64,000 nt of DNA from Phaseolus vulgaris (GCF_000499845.2 NC_023757.2:44203956-44267955); one strand, 5' to 3'; counted from the first letter of the stretch, positions 12,410 through 24,608 are shown. The notes: generated from the letters alone by a model not told the origin. A program made the numbers and translations.

Positions 12410-12715
12410 TTATTTAATGTCCTATTTAAATAAAAAATTGAAATATACAAATTTTCTAAAAATATTCAAAATTTTAAATAAATACAAATCTTAAATTATT
12501 CAATATCCTATTTAAATAAAAATATGAAATATATAAAAAATTTAAAATATTCAAAATATTCAAAATTTTAAATAAATAAAAATCATAAATTATTAATGTC
12601 CTATTTAAATAAAAATATAAAATTCTTAAAATATTCAAAATCGTAAATAAATATAAATCCTAAATATTTAATGTCATATTTAAATAAAAAATTGAATATA
12701 TAAAATTTCTAAATT
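12410..12715. repeat. 75-93-bp AT-rich tandem repeat, about 3.5 copies
   Basis: Units start at 12421, 12507, 12600 and 12675 with CCTATTTAAATAAAAA (last copy CATATTT). Each then has a TAAAATATTCAAAAT block and AAATAAATA(C/T)AAATC. Unit length varies because of small indels. Confidence 0.8.
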
Positions 12716-12719
12716 TATT

Positions 12720-13800
12720 TTATCATTGTTATTTATACTAACCCTACCAGCTACTAACAAAACACCACCAGAAGCTAACCACACCCCACAACTAAGCCCG
12801 GAGTTTTGAAATATCAATTATCAACTAAAAATTCAACTTCGATTATGATATTTTTAGAGAATCGATTATCCATGCTTTATTTAACATTGTGCTTCGTTCT
12901 TAGATTTTCACGGCTCCTTACCTCTTAAGACTCTTGAATGATAACCAACCACCATCAAGCACCACCAAAACACAGCACCACCACTCACGTCCATGGTGAA
13001 CCACAAAAGAGGATGGTACTACGGTAAAACCAGGCTGCCAACGTGATTTTCCCCTTGTTTCTTCCCCTCCTTTCCTTGCTCTCATTTCTTCGCTGATCAT
13101 TGGATCCAAACAAGTGTGGTCCCCTCCTTTCAATCTGCTTGAACAGTGGACTGTTGGAAGCAAACAAAGGTTACGTATATGGGTAGAAGAGGAGCATTTG
13201 CAATCAGATTTATCAATAGACACGATCTTGCAACAGAAACCTTTTTGTTAAAAGGCTACCTTGGACGGAGAATTCTGCTTGTTTTGTTCATCAATCAATC
13301 AACCATCAACATAATTGGTCCTATTCTTTCTCACTATATCCCTAATCTCTCTTTCTCTTGTGTCTGTATCATAGTAAAACTACTCTCTTTCCATTCGTTA
13401 GCCTAGGCATCGACCATTTAGTGGATGTCCATCGGTTAAAACCTCTTCGCCATTCACTTTTAAGAGGCATTGATGCTGGGAAATTGATCAATGCACAACT
13501 TAATAGATGAAAAGATGCTTAGAGCTCACCTTATATAAGATGACAAGTGTGTGTTTGGAATTCAATTACATTGAACTGAACGTGGATATATGTCCTCCCT
13601 TCCTTCTATGTTTGCAGCTTTGAAAAGTGGGATTTCCAATTCGGAAGCCTCTAAATTGATTCCCAAATACACTATAAATAATTTATAACTTCAGGTCTTG
13701 GACAATTCCCTCAACTTAATAAACGAGTGAATGGTGTTGCATCCATAATTTGAAAAATGCACCAAGATCATCCAAGGAAACACTCATAAGAAAGATTCTT
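12720..13800. other. Intergenic stretch of higher GC, no gene recognised
   Basis: More balanced in base composition than its surroundings, with open frames on both strands (minus 12918-13223, plus 13146-13406). Neither shows a known domain, and CACCACC-rich codons explain the openness. It could be a decayed transposon or gene fragment; I cannot assign it. Confidence 0.4.
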
Positions 13801-13810
13801 AAAAAATAAA

Positions 13811-14315
13811 GGCAAATTCTCCCTGCACCATATCAATCCCAACTCACACCAAATCTGTCATTGAAAATAACGAAAATACCCCTACAAAATGACAAAAATA
13901 ATCTTAAATAAAAGGAGGGTGTGGATAAAAAAAATACTTACAAAACTCTTTTTCTAGAAATAATCCGGATATAGATTTCTGGAACACATTTTTGAAATCC
14001 AGAATTTCTTCTCCAAAACACATTTTTTAATTTCAGATTTTTTTTTTGTAATGTATTTTCAAATTTTGTGTTTCACATTTTTTTTTTCATAATTCATTTC
14101 CAGATTTGGAAGGATTTCTGAAACATATTTTTGAAATCAAGAAAAAAACTTCTGGACTGCATCTTCAGATTTTGTGTTCCAGATTTTCTTTTCCATAACG
14201 AAATTTTGACTTTTAAATTATATTTTTTGAATTTTGGATTTTCAAATCCATAATAGAGGGTAGTTTTGGAAAATTTGAAAGATGATAAGGTGCATGTTAA
14301 AATTGATATGGTGCC
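13811..14315. mobile_element. Mutator-like MITE, 505 bp
   Basis: Ends are inverted repeats: left GGC then 13 bp then ACCATATCAATCCCAACTCA; right, on the minus strand, GGCACCATATCAATTTTAAC. Pairing continues for about 50 bp with moderate identity (CACC, AAA and ACCC blocks in register). The right end seems to have lost 13 bp between two GCA copies. Flanks are AAAAATAAA (13802-13810) and AAAAATAAG (14316-14324), a likely 9-bp target duplication with one change. The interior has two related blocks (about 13970 and 14115) with GGATTTCTG(G)AACA. Size and design match the element at 18260. Confidence 0.65.
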
Positions 14316-14617
14316 AAAAATAAGTCTACATTAGGATGACGTTAAAAACCCTATAAAGCCAGCTCCTACAATCCAATATAGCTGTTGTCATGATTTGATG
14401 CCTTCTAAAATAAATAGATGCAGAACAATTAGTTAAAATAAAAATCTCAATAACGAAGGACCAAGAATCACCTTTGTGCTTTAAGAAAATCTGCTGGTAA
14501 GAAGAAAGTAGTGGATACCATCTCACACCTCATTTTCAACGGCAATTTCATCTCATCAATGAACTGAAGTAGTATGCGAGTTAAATCCAAACATCTTGAG
14601 AAATCTACAAATATAAT

Positions 14618-17110
14618 TTATTGCTTCCATGCACTGAAATCAATGGACTGAAGTGATATATGACCAAGATGCAAATCCCTCAAATGCTGCTTACACAACC
14701 CTAATCGCCTTTTATTTAAGCTTGGATGAATACAAGGTGAAAATCCAGTCTTCCAGCTAGGAGACTTCTGCCGTTCCATTACGTGTAGAGTATAGACTCT
14801 AGGTGCTGAAGATGAGCACCCAATTACAAAGCAATTACATGGTCTTGCCTGGGTAACAATTCTTGCTAGAGACAACAAACACACACCACTAGAAGCAATT
14901 CCATACATTAATGCCTCATCGTTATCAAAAGCTTCAACATCCAATGCTTCCTTTGTCACCTCCTTCTCCGTTTCCTGTGTTGATGGAATCCGGACAAGTT
15001 CTTCACTAAACAGCTTTTCTATCTCAGTTTCATGTACCCGATACTTTGCTGCTAAAGTACGAATGCATGATTTCCTAACATGATATGTAATCAAGAGCTT
15101 TATCTCTTCTAAGTTAGCACAATTTTCATACCATTTCAGCCAGCGGCAAGAAATCGCTGAAAACCAATCAATAATTTCATTTGTATCTAGCATGATAAGC
15201 AAATTAGCAGACCGGGGGAATCCCTTAGTTGTTGTTAATCCATATCTCAGCAGACGCATTTTTATGGCATTGATAGGAGCAATAGTCTCGGTTTTTGCCA
15301 TAGGTTGTTCTGTTGAGCTGTTATTATTTGGCAAAAGCTTGAGAATAGAATCTGCCTCAGCAGATATATACTGCTCTGCCTGCTTTGTAAATTCATAAAA
15401 GGAATCTTTTAGCTCTTGAGGAAGAGCCGGCTCTGCAACACACTTAGATAAGATACTTTCCTCACTATTGACATTTTTTGCCTGAACATCTTGCATCCAT
15501 ATCTTCAATAAGTGCTTATACCAATGGTCAGTTTCCATTCCAGACTTACGGAAACAGGAAACCCTGTTCAGGAGGGAGCTGCTATCAGCTAAATGCTTGA
15601 TTTCTGATTCCTTAACTTTCTTCAAACCATGACCCAACCATTTCTTCCCAATTCTAACTGTCCCATAATTCCACGCCTCCACCTTTTGCAAAGTGAATAG
15701 CTCCACTTTTTCTTTCAACTTATGAACAGCTTTTACAGCAGGACTCTCCCTAATTGTTCTTCTCACCAAAATTCCCAAAAACCGGATACTATGAGACCCA
15801 TCACAGGGCAATACATCAGCTTGATCACCCACATCCAACAGCAAAGAACTCCTCAAATAACTCTGGACCTCAGACATAAAATTAGCAGCAGCATCCCTCG
15901 AACCAGAAACCGCAAAAAACATCTCATCCATATAGCGACAGGAGTAAACTTTAACACCAGAACTCTTCCTAACATCATCTCCATCCAACTGTCTCCTGAA
16001 CCAATCGCGTAAGACGGAGCCAGACCTGTCTCGCTCATTTAGCCCTCCACCGCCTATGCCTTCATATTTCATCGACAGCCTGCAAAATTCACTGTCAAAG
16101 AGGTCAAGGTAAATATTCATCAGAATAGGGGATAAAACCCCTTCCTGTGGGAGACCATGTCCCTTAGGAAAACCCCCAAACTCGAGATTTAACACTCCAG
16201 CATCAAACATGCTCCGAATGAAACCATATAAACTAGGATCTTCTATCTTCTCCTCCATTACCGAAATCAGCTTTTCCAACACAGCAGCATCCAATTTCTT
16301 AACCACAAGCACTGTGAACCACCAATCAGGACTCAAAACACCCTTGCACACGTACTTCAACGCGGCGGTGCAGCCCCTCCCGCTCCGGCAGCCGTGCGAA
16401 ATCTTCGAAAAATGTGGCTTGTATACAACCTCCAGAGCTATTCTCATCGCTTCCAGCACAACCTTCAACCTCAAATTGGGAAGCACTAATATCTCTTTGT
16501 TCACAGTACCTCTCCTCGTCGAGAACGACGTCGTATTTGCACACACGTCGAAATCCCCTTTCCCGAGCTCTTCAGCTAGGTCATCCAAAAAGGAAGGGTC
16601 GTGGCTCGAAATCGAAGCCGCGTCGAGAGTGTTCGAGTTTATCCTGATGCAGTTGTAAGCATCGCGAAGGGTTTCTGCGTTCGAAATCACGGTTTTCAAA
16701 AGGTCTTGGAACTTGCCATTGGCGTGTTGCTCCTTGACCCGTTTTTTTATACGGAGCTCGAGAAACCGCTTCAGCTCCATCCGACTCTTGGGTTTCGGTT
16801 TCGGTTTCGGCTTCGATTCCTCGAGTAGAGAGGCGAGGTCCATCGCCAGTGTTGACTGTCCAACGTGATCATTATCCGGTGAATTGGTGGCGCTGTGTGG
16901 TGGTGTTTCAAAGTGCTGTTTGTCTGGGGAAAAGTACACACTAATTAATCATCGTTTTTATCTTAAGTGTGGAATTGAAGAATGAAAAATGGGAAAATTG
17001 GAAGAGATGTTTGGCTTACCCTTGAACGGAAGGGGGAGAGAAGAGGTGACTCTGAGAAAGTGGAGGCTGTGGAGTGATTTGAGAGAGTTGGCGGCGGTAA
17101 CAACGCGCAT
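14618..17110 (-). CDS. Nuclear-encoded group II intron maturase (nMAT family)
   Basis: Two exons: 17110-17020 and 16923-14618, joined across a 95-bp GT-AG intron to 798 residues. Maturases help fold and splice group II introns in plant organelles. The first ~30 residues (MRVVTAANSLKSLHSLHF) are Ser/Arg/Leu-rich without acids, fitting a mitochondrial presequence. A Lys-Pro repeat lies at 68-76. RT blocks follow: HGCRSGRGC (207-215), GLPQEGVLSP (287-296) with NIYLDLFD, and the active-site box as YMDE (361-364) instead of YADD, so DNA polymerase activity is doubtful. Domain X is about 615-670. The C-terminus carries Cys/His residues (C726, C728, C733, H744, C761, C774, H777) like the endonuclease-type tail of class 2 nMATs; nMAT3 is the closest I can suggest. 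An in-frame ATG at 17287 would lengthen the product by 59 residues; the later start gives the better presequence. Confidence 0.9.
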
Positions 17111-17289
17111 ACTGATGAATACGTCGCTATCGTTTCGCTTCAAAGCAAAACAGAGCTGATACCGGCGTCTATCTACTGTCGTCGGAGCACAGGAAGAAGA
17201 ACCGGTTCTTAGCTTCTGTCGCCTCCGTAAATAAACGCCGTCGCTTCCCGCTAAACTATGGTTCACCTTTTGGACATCCGCTTTCACCC

Positions 17290-18040
17290 ATTTGCGTACT
17301 TAGGCAAATATCATTTTGCAATTCGAATTTGAAAAATTTAATGTCTAATTTAATTTGATAGATAATTTAAAATGTTTGTGACAAAATTTTCCTTTTAAGT
17401 AAATAATTTCAACAAATAATTATAACTTTATATCACTTATTTTTTAATATTAGATAATTTTAAATTTATCTAAAAAATTAAGAATTTGATATTTTTTTAT
17501 TCTCATGTTTATGTGTTTTGTACTTAATTTGTTTTGGTTGAAAGATTTTCATTTTTTTCATACTTAGTAAGCAAATATTATTGTAACCACAACTTATTCA
17601 TTTATATTGATCAATTGTTTTTACAGATGTTGGAATTTTTTTATTTAAATTGCTGGAATTATTCTGTTGTATGTTATTTTTTTGGTTTTATATTAATTAC
17701 GTTTTTTCTCTTCCAATGTTGAAGATGCTGTTTTTTTTTAGGAATGTGGACTATATTTTCTTAATTGATGTTTGTATTTTTTTTTATCATTGACATGGAT
17801 CTTGTTTATAGTCTACACTGTGTTATGTTTTTTCCTCAAATTAGGAAAACTTTTGAACAACATTAACTATATAAGAATTAAATATTAAATATAGTTAGAT
17901 ATTAACAAATATGACGTTATATGTTTGTTGTCATATATAATTTTTGCATTAAAAATTTAGCAGATCTCATCTATTTAGGTTTGAAGTTGCACGAAATCAT
18001 ATAAAATTTATGATTTATTCTAAAATATTTTTTATTTATT
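17290..18040. other. AT-rich intergenic stretch, no gene seen
   Basis: Upstream of the maturase gene. T-rich runs and short frames only; no recognisable promoter beyond AT-rich sequence. Confidence 0.45.
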
Positions 18041-18259
18041 TATGCTAATATTTGTATTTTCTTTCTTTTCGATGAGTTTATAATGAATTTATGTTGGATC
18101 TTCAATCACTCTGATGCAACTTCATTCCAACTCATGGTGTCGCTGTAGGCTTTTTTTTGTCTTATGTGCGATATGTTACGTTTAAAACCTTTTCCATAAT
18201 CCTTTCTTCGTTATTATAATAACGGGCCTCTGGACTCGATAGGTTGAGTATTCTTAGTG

Positions 18260-18762
18260 GGCGTTTCTTACTGCACTCCTACGTTTTTCTTCCTGCACCC
18301 CCACAATGTAATACAAAGACAAAAATATTCTTATTATTTTTTAAAAATTCCAAAATACACATAAGACCCACACTACTCTTTCTTCTTCCGGACAATGCAA
18401 TTTGGTAATTTTACGGAATGGGAAATCCACATTTATTTTTTTGCATTATGGATTGGGAAATCCATAAATCTTCCGGATTGGTGAATCCGGTAATCTTCAA
18501 GATCCATCAATCCGTAACAAAAATTAGACTTTCGGATTCAGCAATCCAGAAATCAACAAGTTGCTTTCGAAACACCCCTTTATTTGAAAAAGAACACGAA
18601 TCACTTCCGGATTGATGAATCTGTAGCACACTCCCAGATCCCAATATTTGATAACCTAAAAAACTCTAGTTTTTTCAAATAAAAAGGTGAAGGTCAATTT
18701 TGGGATTTACAAAATTTTGGGGGTGTAGGAAGAAAAACGTAGGGGTGCAAGAAGAAGAAGCC
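18260..18762. mobile_element. Mutator-like MITE, 503 bp, 9-bp TSD
   Basis: Terminal inverted repeats of about 45 bp: left GGCGTTTCTTACTGCACTCC then TACGTTTTTCTTCCTGCACC; right, on the minus strand, GGCTTCTTCTTCTTGCACCC then TACGTTTTTCTTCCTACACC. A perfect 9-bp direct duplication TTCTTAGTG flanks it (18251-18259, 18763-18771), the length typical of Mutator-like elements. Inside are several CCGGATTG(G/A)TGAATC phrases in both orientations. No coding capacity. It sits inside the gag-like pseudogene, whose frame continues across the empty site. Confidence 0.9.
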
Positions 18763-19014
18763 TTCTTAGTGAGTCAATCAAGGTTATGTATTTTTGTCCC
18801 TTTCATCTCCTTTTACAAAATTCTTAAGGATGAGATGTTTAAGACTTTTGTAGGTCGAGTGGTTCTCAGTATTTCTTCAATGATGAGAATAATTTGAGGC
18901 TCCCATTTTATTGGACCTTGAATCTGACTTGTTATCAATCGTGGCCAAGATCCTCCATGATCGTCAAAGATGAAGTGATATTCAAGATATTTGACCAACT
19001 GCCGAGGAAGTTGC

Positions 19015-20155
19015 TGATAAGTGCCTAAATTCAGTAATATTTCATATCAAAATATAGGCACTTATGAGTATTAATTGCTAATTTACAAATAAAATAATTT
19101 CTAATTTATGAATTCGTATCTTTTTACATTTTTTATGATCTTTATTTGAATAAGAACATTTTATTATGAAATTTGGTTTTAATTGTAGGTTTATAGGGAA
19201 AAATTGATATTTGGACTAAAAAGAATTGTACAAGCTAGGAGAAAGTTGGAAGGTCACGAGAGAGAAAAAAGTCCAACTTAATAGTGGAAATTCTCGTTTG
19301 AGTGAGAATGCTCCACTAAGGATTTTCGAAAATTAACTCTTTTCTCGCTTGAGCGAGAACGTGTTAGACAAATTGGGTCATTTTATGTTTTTATCATTAA
19401 GTCTATTAGCGCGATGCAGGAAATCACCTAACCCTAGCAAATTAGGTTCAGTAGGGGGCTAGAGGCGTAACCCTACTGTACAAGATTGAGAGAAAAACAT
19501 CATTGAGTGAATTGTAACCCAATTGGGATAATTGAAGGTGCTAGAAGTATGCGTGGCTAATTATACCATTTGGAATTGGGAGTGATGTGCTTGAACTCTT
19601 ATGTATTGAGGTGATATTTTGTATATCATAAATTTGAGCTCTTGATTGATTATTGGTATTGTTGTCTTATTTCTAAATAATCATAACAAGTTTGAAAATT
19701 TTAAATCTAACCGAGAGGTATTTTTAGGGTTATGACCTAAACAACAATACTTAACATATTTGAGTGTTAGAGATAGATTTAAAATGTTAATTGCCATTAA
19801 TGTCTGATTGTGATTTCTAAGTTGTTTTTATAAGTGTGTGAGAGATTGGTATAGATGAATTTTCTACGGGCATCAATTTCAATCCAATAACTTAATATTG
19901 ACATGCTAATCAAAATACATAAGAGTGAGAGAGATAGAACTTAATCCCTATTTTTCCAACTTGAAGCAACTAATTCTTTGTCTGTTTTCTTATTGATCAT
20001 TGTCAACACAATCAATTCAAAATATTTTTATTGTTTTGTTCTATATTTAGCGATTATTGTACTTGATAATTCACTGTTCCTTGTGGATTGATATTCGTCT
20101 TTAGAGACAATTATTACTTCTGACAACGCGGTGCACTTGTCGTAGAAAGTCATCG
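19015..20155 (+). mobile_element. Solo LTR, 1141 bp, TSD GTTGC
   Basis: Begins TGATAAGTGCCTAAATTC and ends ...GTAGAAAGTCATCG, flanked by GTTGC at 19010-19014 and 20156-20160. Joining the flanks keeps the host frame (PRKL-PTQK), which fixes the borders. The last two bases are CG instead of the usual CA, probably a point change. Internal features: CTCGCTTGAGCGAGAA palindrome near 19343 and TTGTGGATTGATATTCG near 20082. The type resembles gypsy-class LTRs of legumes, but no internal region remains. Solo LTRs arise by recombination between the two LTRs of an element. Confidence 0.88.
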
Positions 20156-20754
20156 GTTGCCCACCCAAAAGCTTCTCGCCATTTATGACTCTCCCCACTT
20201 ATAGATGGATTTTAATGGTGTGCGTTTTTTCTTTAACACACTTTGCCTTAGTTGGTATTAACTTTGTTGATCTTTCTTTATATATTTCAGGCGTCATGGT
20301 TAAGTATGCTCCCGATGTCCACTCCATGCTATGATAATTTCGCTAAGATTAGAGGAGTCAAGATAGGGGAATGAGGCACGACGAGTGTTCGTCCACTGCT
20401 ATGTTGAAACCACTTGGTTAAATGTCGCTGCCATACCCATTACTGATATTTGTCCTCCCCCTTCGGCCAATGACAAGAGGAAAAAAGAAAAAAAGGTAGA
20501 ATCGAGAAATCTCGGAGTTTCCCCTAAAGATCATAAAAGAGTCATCATTCATCTCATCCATCTCCTAGTAGTACCAACTCTGCCTTGGCACCGACCTTGG
20601 TAAGAAACAATCATAAGGTGTTGAAGGCGATATTGTGCTCACTTTTGCCCTCAGAGAAAGGGTCGGTGGTTGTTGCTTCTACTGGCGAGTTATTCTCGAC
20701 TTGTATCGAGTTCCATATTCATGCTCTTGTACTTGCGTGATCTCTTGAATAAGA

Positions 20755-22461
20755 TGTTGAAGCTGGAGGAAGCTTCTTCCCTACCAAGGCTTGATGTGTG
20801 TTTGATGAAGAAAATGGCTTGAGTGCTTTGAAGATTGTAATAGGTTTTTAGATTCATTTGTAATTAGGCTTGTAAGTGTGTATGATTGCCTTTTGCTGTG
20901 TAACCTATCCTAGATGCCTAACCAAGTCTAGATCAAGCACATGGTGTGGTTAAATGGTTTTTGAAAAGTCTTTTGAAATGTTTTTAACAGTTTTAAAGCA
21001 GTACACAAATAAATCTGTTTTATGGAAAAAGAATCTGTTTATTTCTTCTCTGTTAAAAAGGCTTTCGTTAAATAGTTTTTGAAAAGCTTTTTAAAATGGT
21101 TTTAACAGTTTTAAAACAGTACACAAATAAATTTGTTTTATGGAGAAAGAATCTGTTTATTTCTTCTCTGTTAAAAGGCTTTTCTAAATTTCTGTTAAGG
21201 CACCAAGGGAAAGCTCAGTTCGTTATTTCAGTTAAGTTGAGCTGGCCTGTGCGTTATACTTTAATCTGTTTCACTGAGAAAGAACAGGTTTATTCCTTGG
21301 TGAGTTGAAAGGTTTTTCACAAGTTAGTTAGGGCTCCAAAGGTACCACTCAGACAGTTATTTCTGTTAAGCTGAGTTGGCAGTTTTCACAAAATAAATCT
21401 GTTAAGTTCAAAACTGAATCTGTTGTTTTCTTAACTGCTTTTCAACTGTTTTTTGAAAAGAAGTTAGAAACTGTTTTCTATATAAAGAAAAGTCTCTCTC
21501 ACATGAATCAGTGCTGAGGAATTACGCTTTTGACAGAGATCAAACAATTTCCATGTGAGAAGAAGGATTGAAAGAGTTTTTGAAAGGTTTTCCAAAGAGA
21601 TTTTCAAGTGTGCTTGTTCTAGGAAACCTTGAATCTTGGTGAAGGTGCTGGTGCAGTTCTGCAGCAAATTGAACTACTGGTTTTGAGTTCTTGCATCTTC
21701 TTTTCAGGTGTAATCTTTCCTTTATTCTGTTTTGTAAAGGTGTAAGTGTTAGTCACTCCTTGATAGGGTTTCTTGGAGTGCAAGGTGTGCTGAAATAGGG
21801 TTTTTCAGCATTGTGTGTGTTGTTCTTGTAGTGTTCAAGAACTGCTGTGTTTGTAAGTGATTGGCACTGTTTTTTGTGAATTCCACCTTGGGGTAAGGTG
21901 AGACTGGATGTAGCTCTGTATGAGTGAACCAGTATAAAAACGTGTGTATCTTGTATTCTCATCCCTGCACTCTTTTCTGGTTTTTTGCTTAATTCTGTCA
22001 AGAACTAAATCTGTTCTTTTTAAATTGAATCTGTTAATTCTGGGTTAAGTGAAAACTGTTCTTCCTGATTTGTTGAAGTTTTCTGATCATAAACAAGGTT
22101 GCTGCATATAATGGTTTAAGTGAATTGTGAACAAACTAATCATTCATTAAAACCTGAGAAAGGATCATACTTCTTGAAACCTTGTGTTGTGTAACTTTTG
22201 ATTGATCTCTAAGCATAGTTATATCTTTCATCCTCACAATATTAAGCTGATCTGGTTCTGTTATATTCCTTGTTGAACACAATTTTACATTGAACAAAAT
22301 TCAAATTGTGCCAAGACTGCTCTGAAGAATCAATCTGTTTCATGTAAAAACAATCTGTTCTTTTTGCCTCTGGAATACTGAAAAATTGTGTGTTCTTGCG
22401 AAAATTTTATAAGCTCAATTCACTCCTCCCCTCTTGAACTTAGACACTAATAGACCCAACA
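20755..22461 (+). mobile_element. Solo LTR of a SIRE/Maximus-like copia element, 1707 bp, TSD TAAGA
   Basis: Starts TGTTGAAGCTGGAGGAAG and ends ACTAATAGACCCAACA, flanked by TAAGA at 20750-20754 and 22462-22466. Great length, TGTTGA...CAACA ends and the repeated AATCTGTT motif fit SIRE-type LTRs of legumes. A CTATATAAAG TATA box is at about 21477-21487, followed by the presumed transcript start. A 118-bp tandem duplication is at 20949-21066 / 21067-21180. No gag-pol remains, so this is a recombined solo LTR. Confidence 0.88.
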
Positions 22462-22838
22462 TAAGAGTCATCTCAGCTTCTCTCGCAAAGATGGAAAAAT
22501 TAAAGCAAAAGTTTGCCTATTCTTCTAGCTCCCTGAAGGTTGTTCTTAAGGCGAACTCTTACCTTTAGGGTAGGGTTGAGGTGATGGAGGGTGACAACGA
22601 CCTATTTGTTAGGGAGTTGAGATCATTGAAAACCATACACGTGGATATGGAGAAGGACTATTCCTTACTCCAACACAATGAATCTCAAATGTCAGACAAT
22701 ATGAAGGGGTTGGAACCGAGTTTGGCTAAGATGGTCATCGTTCGGGATGAATTCGAGGGTGTCTCGATCAAGATCGTTGACCAAAGACCCCTCTTAGTTG
22801 ACGCGACCGATCCAGTTTTAATAGACCCCACATAGACC

Positions 22839-23110
22839 TCTTAACACAAAATGATTAACGTAATCACACTGCGAAATTTCACATAAAATCCGAAGATTAA
22901 TCCAATAACCTACCTTAATCTCAGCCTATTGTCAGAGGCCCATCACGATCTTATAAATAGGCACACAAACCTAAGCAAAGGTACACATTAAATAATATGT
23001 ATTGACTTAAGCATCAAAATACCTTTTGCAGGTACACCACCTACATCGACTAAAGATCGAAGATCGCACGACTCATCAACCAAGATCATTAACAACTTAG
23101 AGTGCTAATA
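22839..23110 (+). mobile_element. Gypsy-type LTR fragment, possibly of the gag-like host element
   Basis: Contains a TTATAAATAGGCAC TATA region (22951-22964) and then TTGACTTAAGCATC...CCTTTTGCAGGTACACCACC, a phrase typical of one legume gypsy LTR type; a related phrase occurs at 39230-39290. It follows directly after the gag-like remnant, so it may be the 3' LTR or a UTR of the same element. Ends not determined. Confidence 0.5.
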
Positions 23111-24150
23111 ACTGAGACATTTTTAACCCATTGTAAGAACAATTAAGATCTATGAGAACTATATCAATCACATCATTCTAGATATATTCAGTTAACAATC
23201 TTGACCAAGACCCATCCAAAACTGTATGCCACAACTCCTTGGTGAGATGCAAACATTAAGCATCAGTTTTGTATCTTAAAAGGTTGCATTACACAGTATA
23301 ATGTATTAGAAGCTGTTCCATGTAAAATTATTAAGAAATTGTAATGATTTTTTTAATATCAATTTTTTTTTTGTTCTAATATCTTAAATTTATTGTCAGA
23401 TCCATATTATATATTAATAAAGCTCAGGTTTTTAGCTTATGATTCTAAATATAACTTTTGTAACGAAGATCTAGTGAAAAACTTACTTTTTAGCATAGGT
23501 CATTAAGGAATCTTTCTTATTTATCTAGAATACTTAAATACTAGTGTGGTGTAATAGGGAGAAATAATGATTTGAATAAACATATTTTCACTACAATATA
23601 CATATATATATATATATATATTTTTTTTTTTATTTTTTTTATTTTTTTTTATATATAAGACAGTGAATAGCTACTATATGTATCCATTATGATGCCTTAT
23701 GCAAAAAGAAAGTGAGAGTGACAAATCTCTTGGCGTCACATTTTTATTTTTGTACTAAATACTTTAGAAAGATACTTTATCCTAACTTTTTTATTCTTTA
23801 AAAATTTAATACAAGTCTAATTAATTCTTATAGTCAACCATTTCTTTTTGGATCACTGCAAAGGAAGAGATGTGAAAAAGTGCTTACTTAGTCTTCATCA
23901 ATTTTTGAAGGATAAAATAAATATAAACTTACGAAATCACTGTTTAAACGTACAGGGTTTTTACCAAGTTTACGAAGTTAGTAATTCTACACCGTTTTCC
24001 ACCTTAAATTTTCTCAAAAAGAAAACTGAAAAACGAAATGTCCACGCACAAAAGAAAAAGGTTGTTGAGATGAGATACGATGAGCAATCATATCTTTTTT
24101 CCCTAAAATTATTAACAAATTGGGTAAAAAAAAAGTAAACGAATGTGACT
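23111..24150. other. Intergenic stretch with (TA)n/T-rich microsatellite
   Basis: A CATATATATA... run followed by long T runs spans about 23602-23652. The open frame at 23848-24138 is Lys-rich and shows no family resemblance. Sequence near 24150-24600 becomes GC-richer and is probably the promoter/5'UTR of the downstream SEC1 gene. Confidence 0.5.
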
Positions 24151-24608
24151 ATTACAAGGGAGGCAGTTGTACACCTAGGCGCATGATAGTGGAATGAGTT
24201 GGCGTTAGGGGTGGGTCCCACTGGTGGTTCAGCAACATGCGGTTCCGGTTCAGGACCTCGTCCTCAATCGGTCCACTCCGCTTCTGCGAAATTTCTTCGT
24301 CTCTGACCCTCGCCTTCACGAATTGGAACTCCTTCAAACTTTGCACCATTCAACACGTCATGCTCTCTTCAACTCTCAGTAATGCCGTTACTTTGCTTCT
24401 ATTTATCATTCTTCTCGTCAATTAGCTCCTCCGGTGTCCCTCTTTCCTTTCCCTCGCCATTTTCATTTTAGTGAATTTCACGAAACCGTTTCCGTTTCTC
24501 CTGCTTTCTTGGCTCGCAGGCTGATCAGATTCTCCGATTTGCCGGCGATCTCTCTCCGTTCGCGATCGATCAACGATTGAGGTTTAGGGTACAGAGTCCG
24601 TGGTCGCG

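Larger units (their letters stand above)
18060..22838 (+). pseudogene. Old retroelement gag-like coding region cut by three insertions
   Basis: Pieces at about 18060-18259, 18772-19014, 20161-20754 and 22467-22838 read as one decayed frame. The protein resembles the plant gypsy-type 'putative transposase/gag-like' domain, recognised by phrases such as DATSFQL, LPFYWT, QSWPRSS, FDQLPRKLPTQKLLAIY and a Lys-rich linker (DKRKKEKK at about 20470), ending in a coiled-coil-like stretch (22581-22835, MEKDYSLLQHNESQM). Removing each insertion plus one copy of its target duplication restores continuity, for example PRKL|PTQK across 19014/20161 and DLLNK|S across 20754/22467. Stops and frame shifts elsewhere show it is dead. 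Confidence 0.75.

Noticed and set aside
12918..13223. 101-codon minus-strand frame with several Cys and His
   Set aside because: No ordered Cys/His motif or known family, and the plus strand is open as well; composition explains it.
23848..24138. 96-codon plus-strand frame upstream of the SEC11 gene
   Set aside because: Lys-rich, no conserved motif, AT-rich codons; not supported as a gene.
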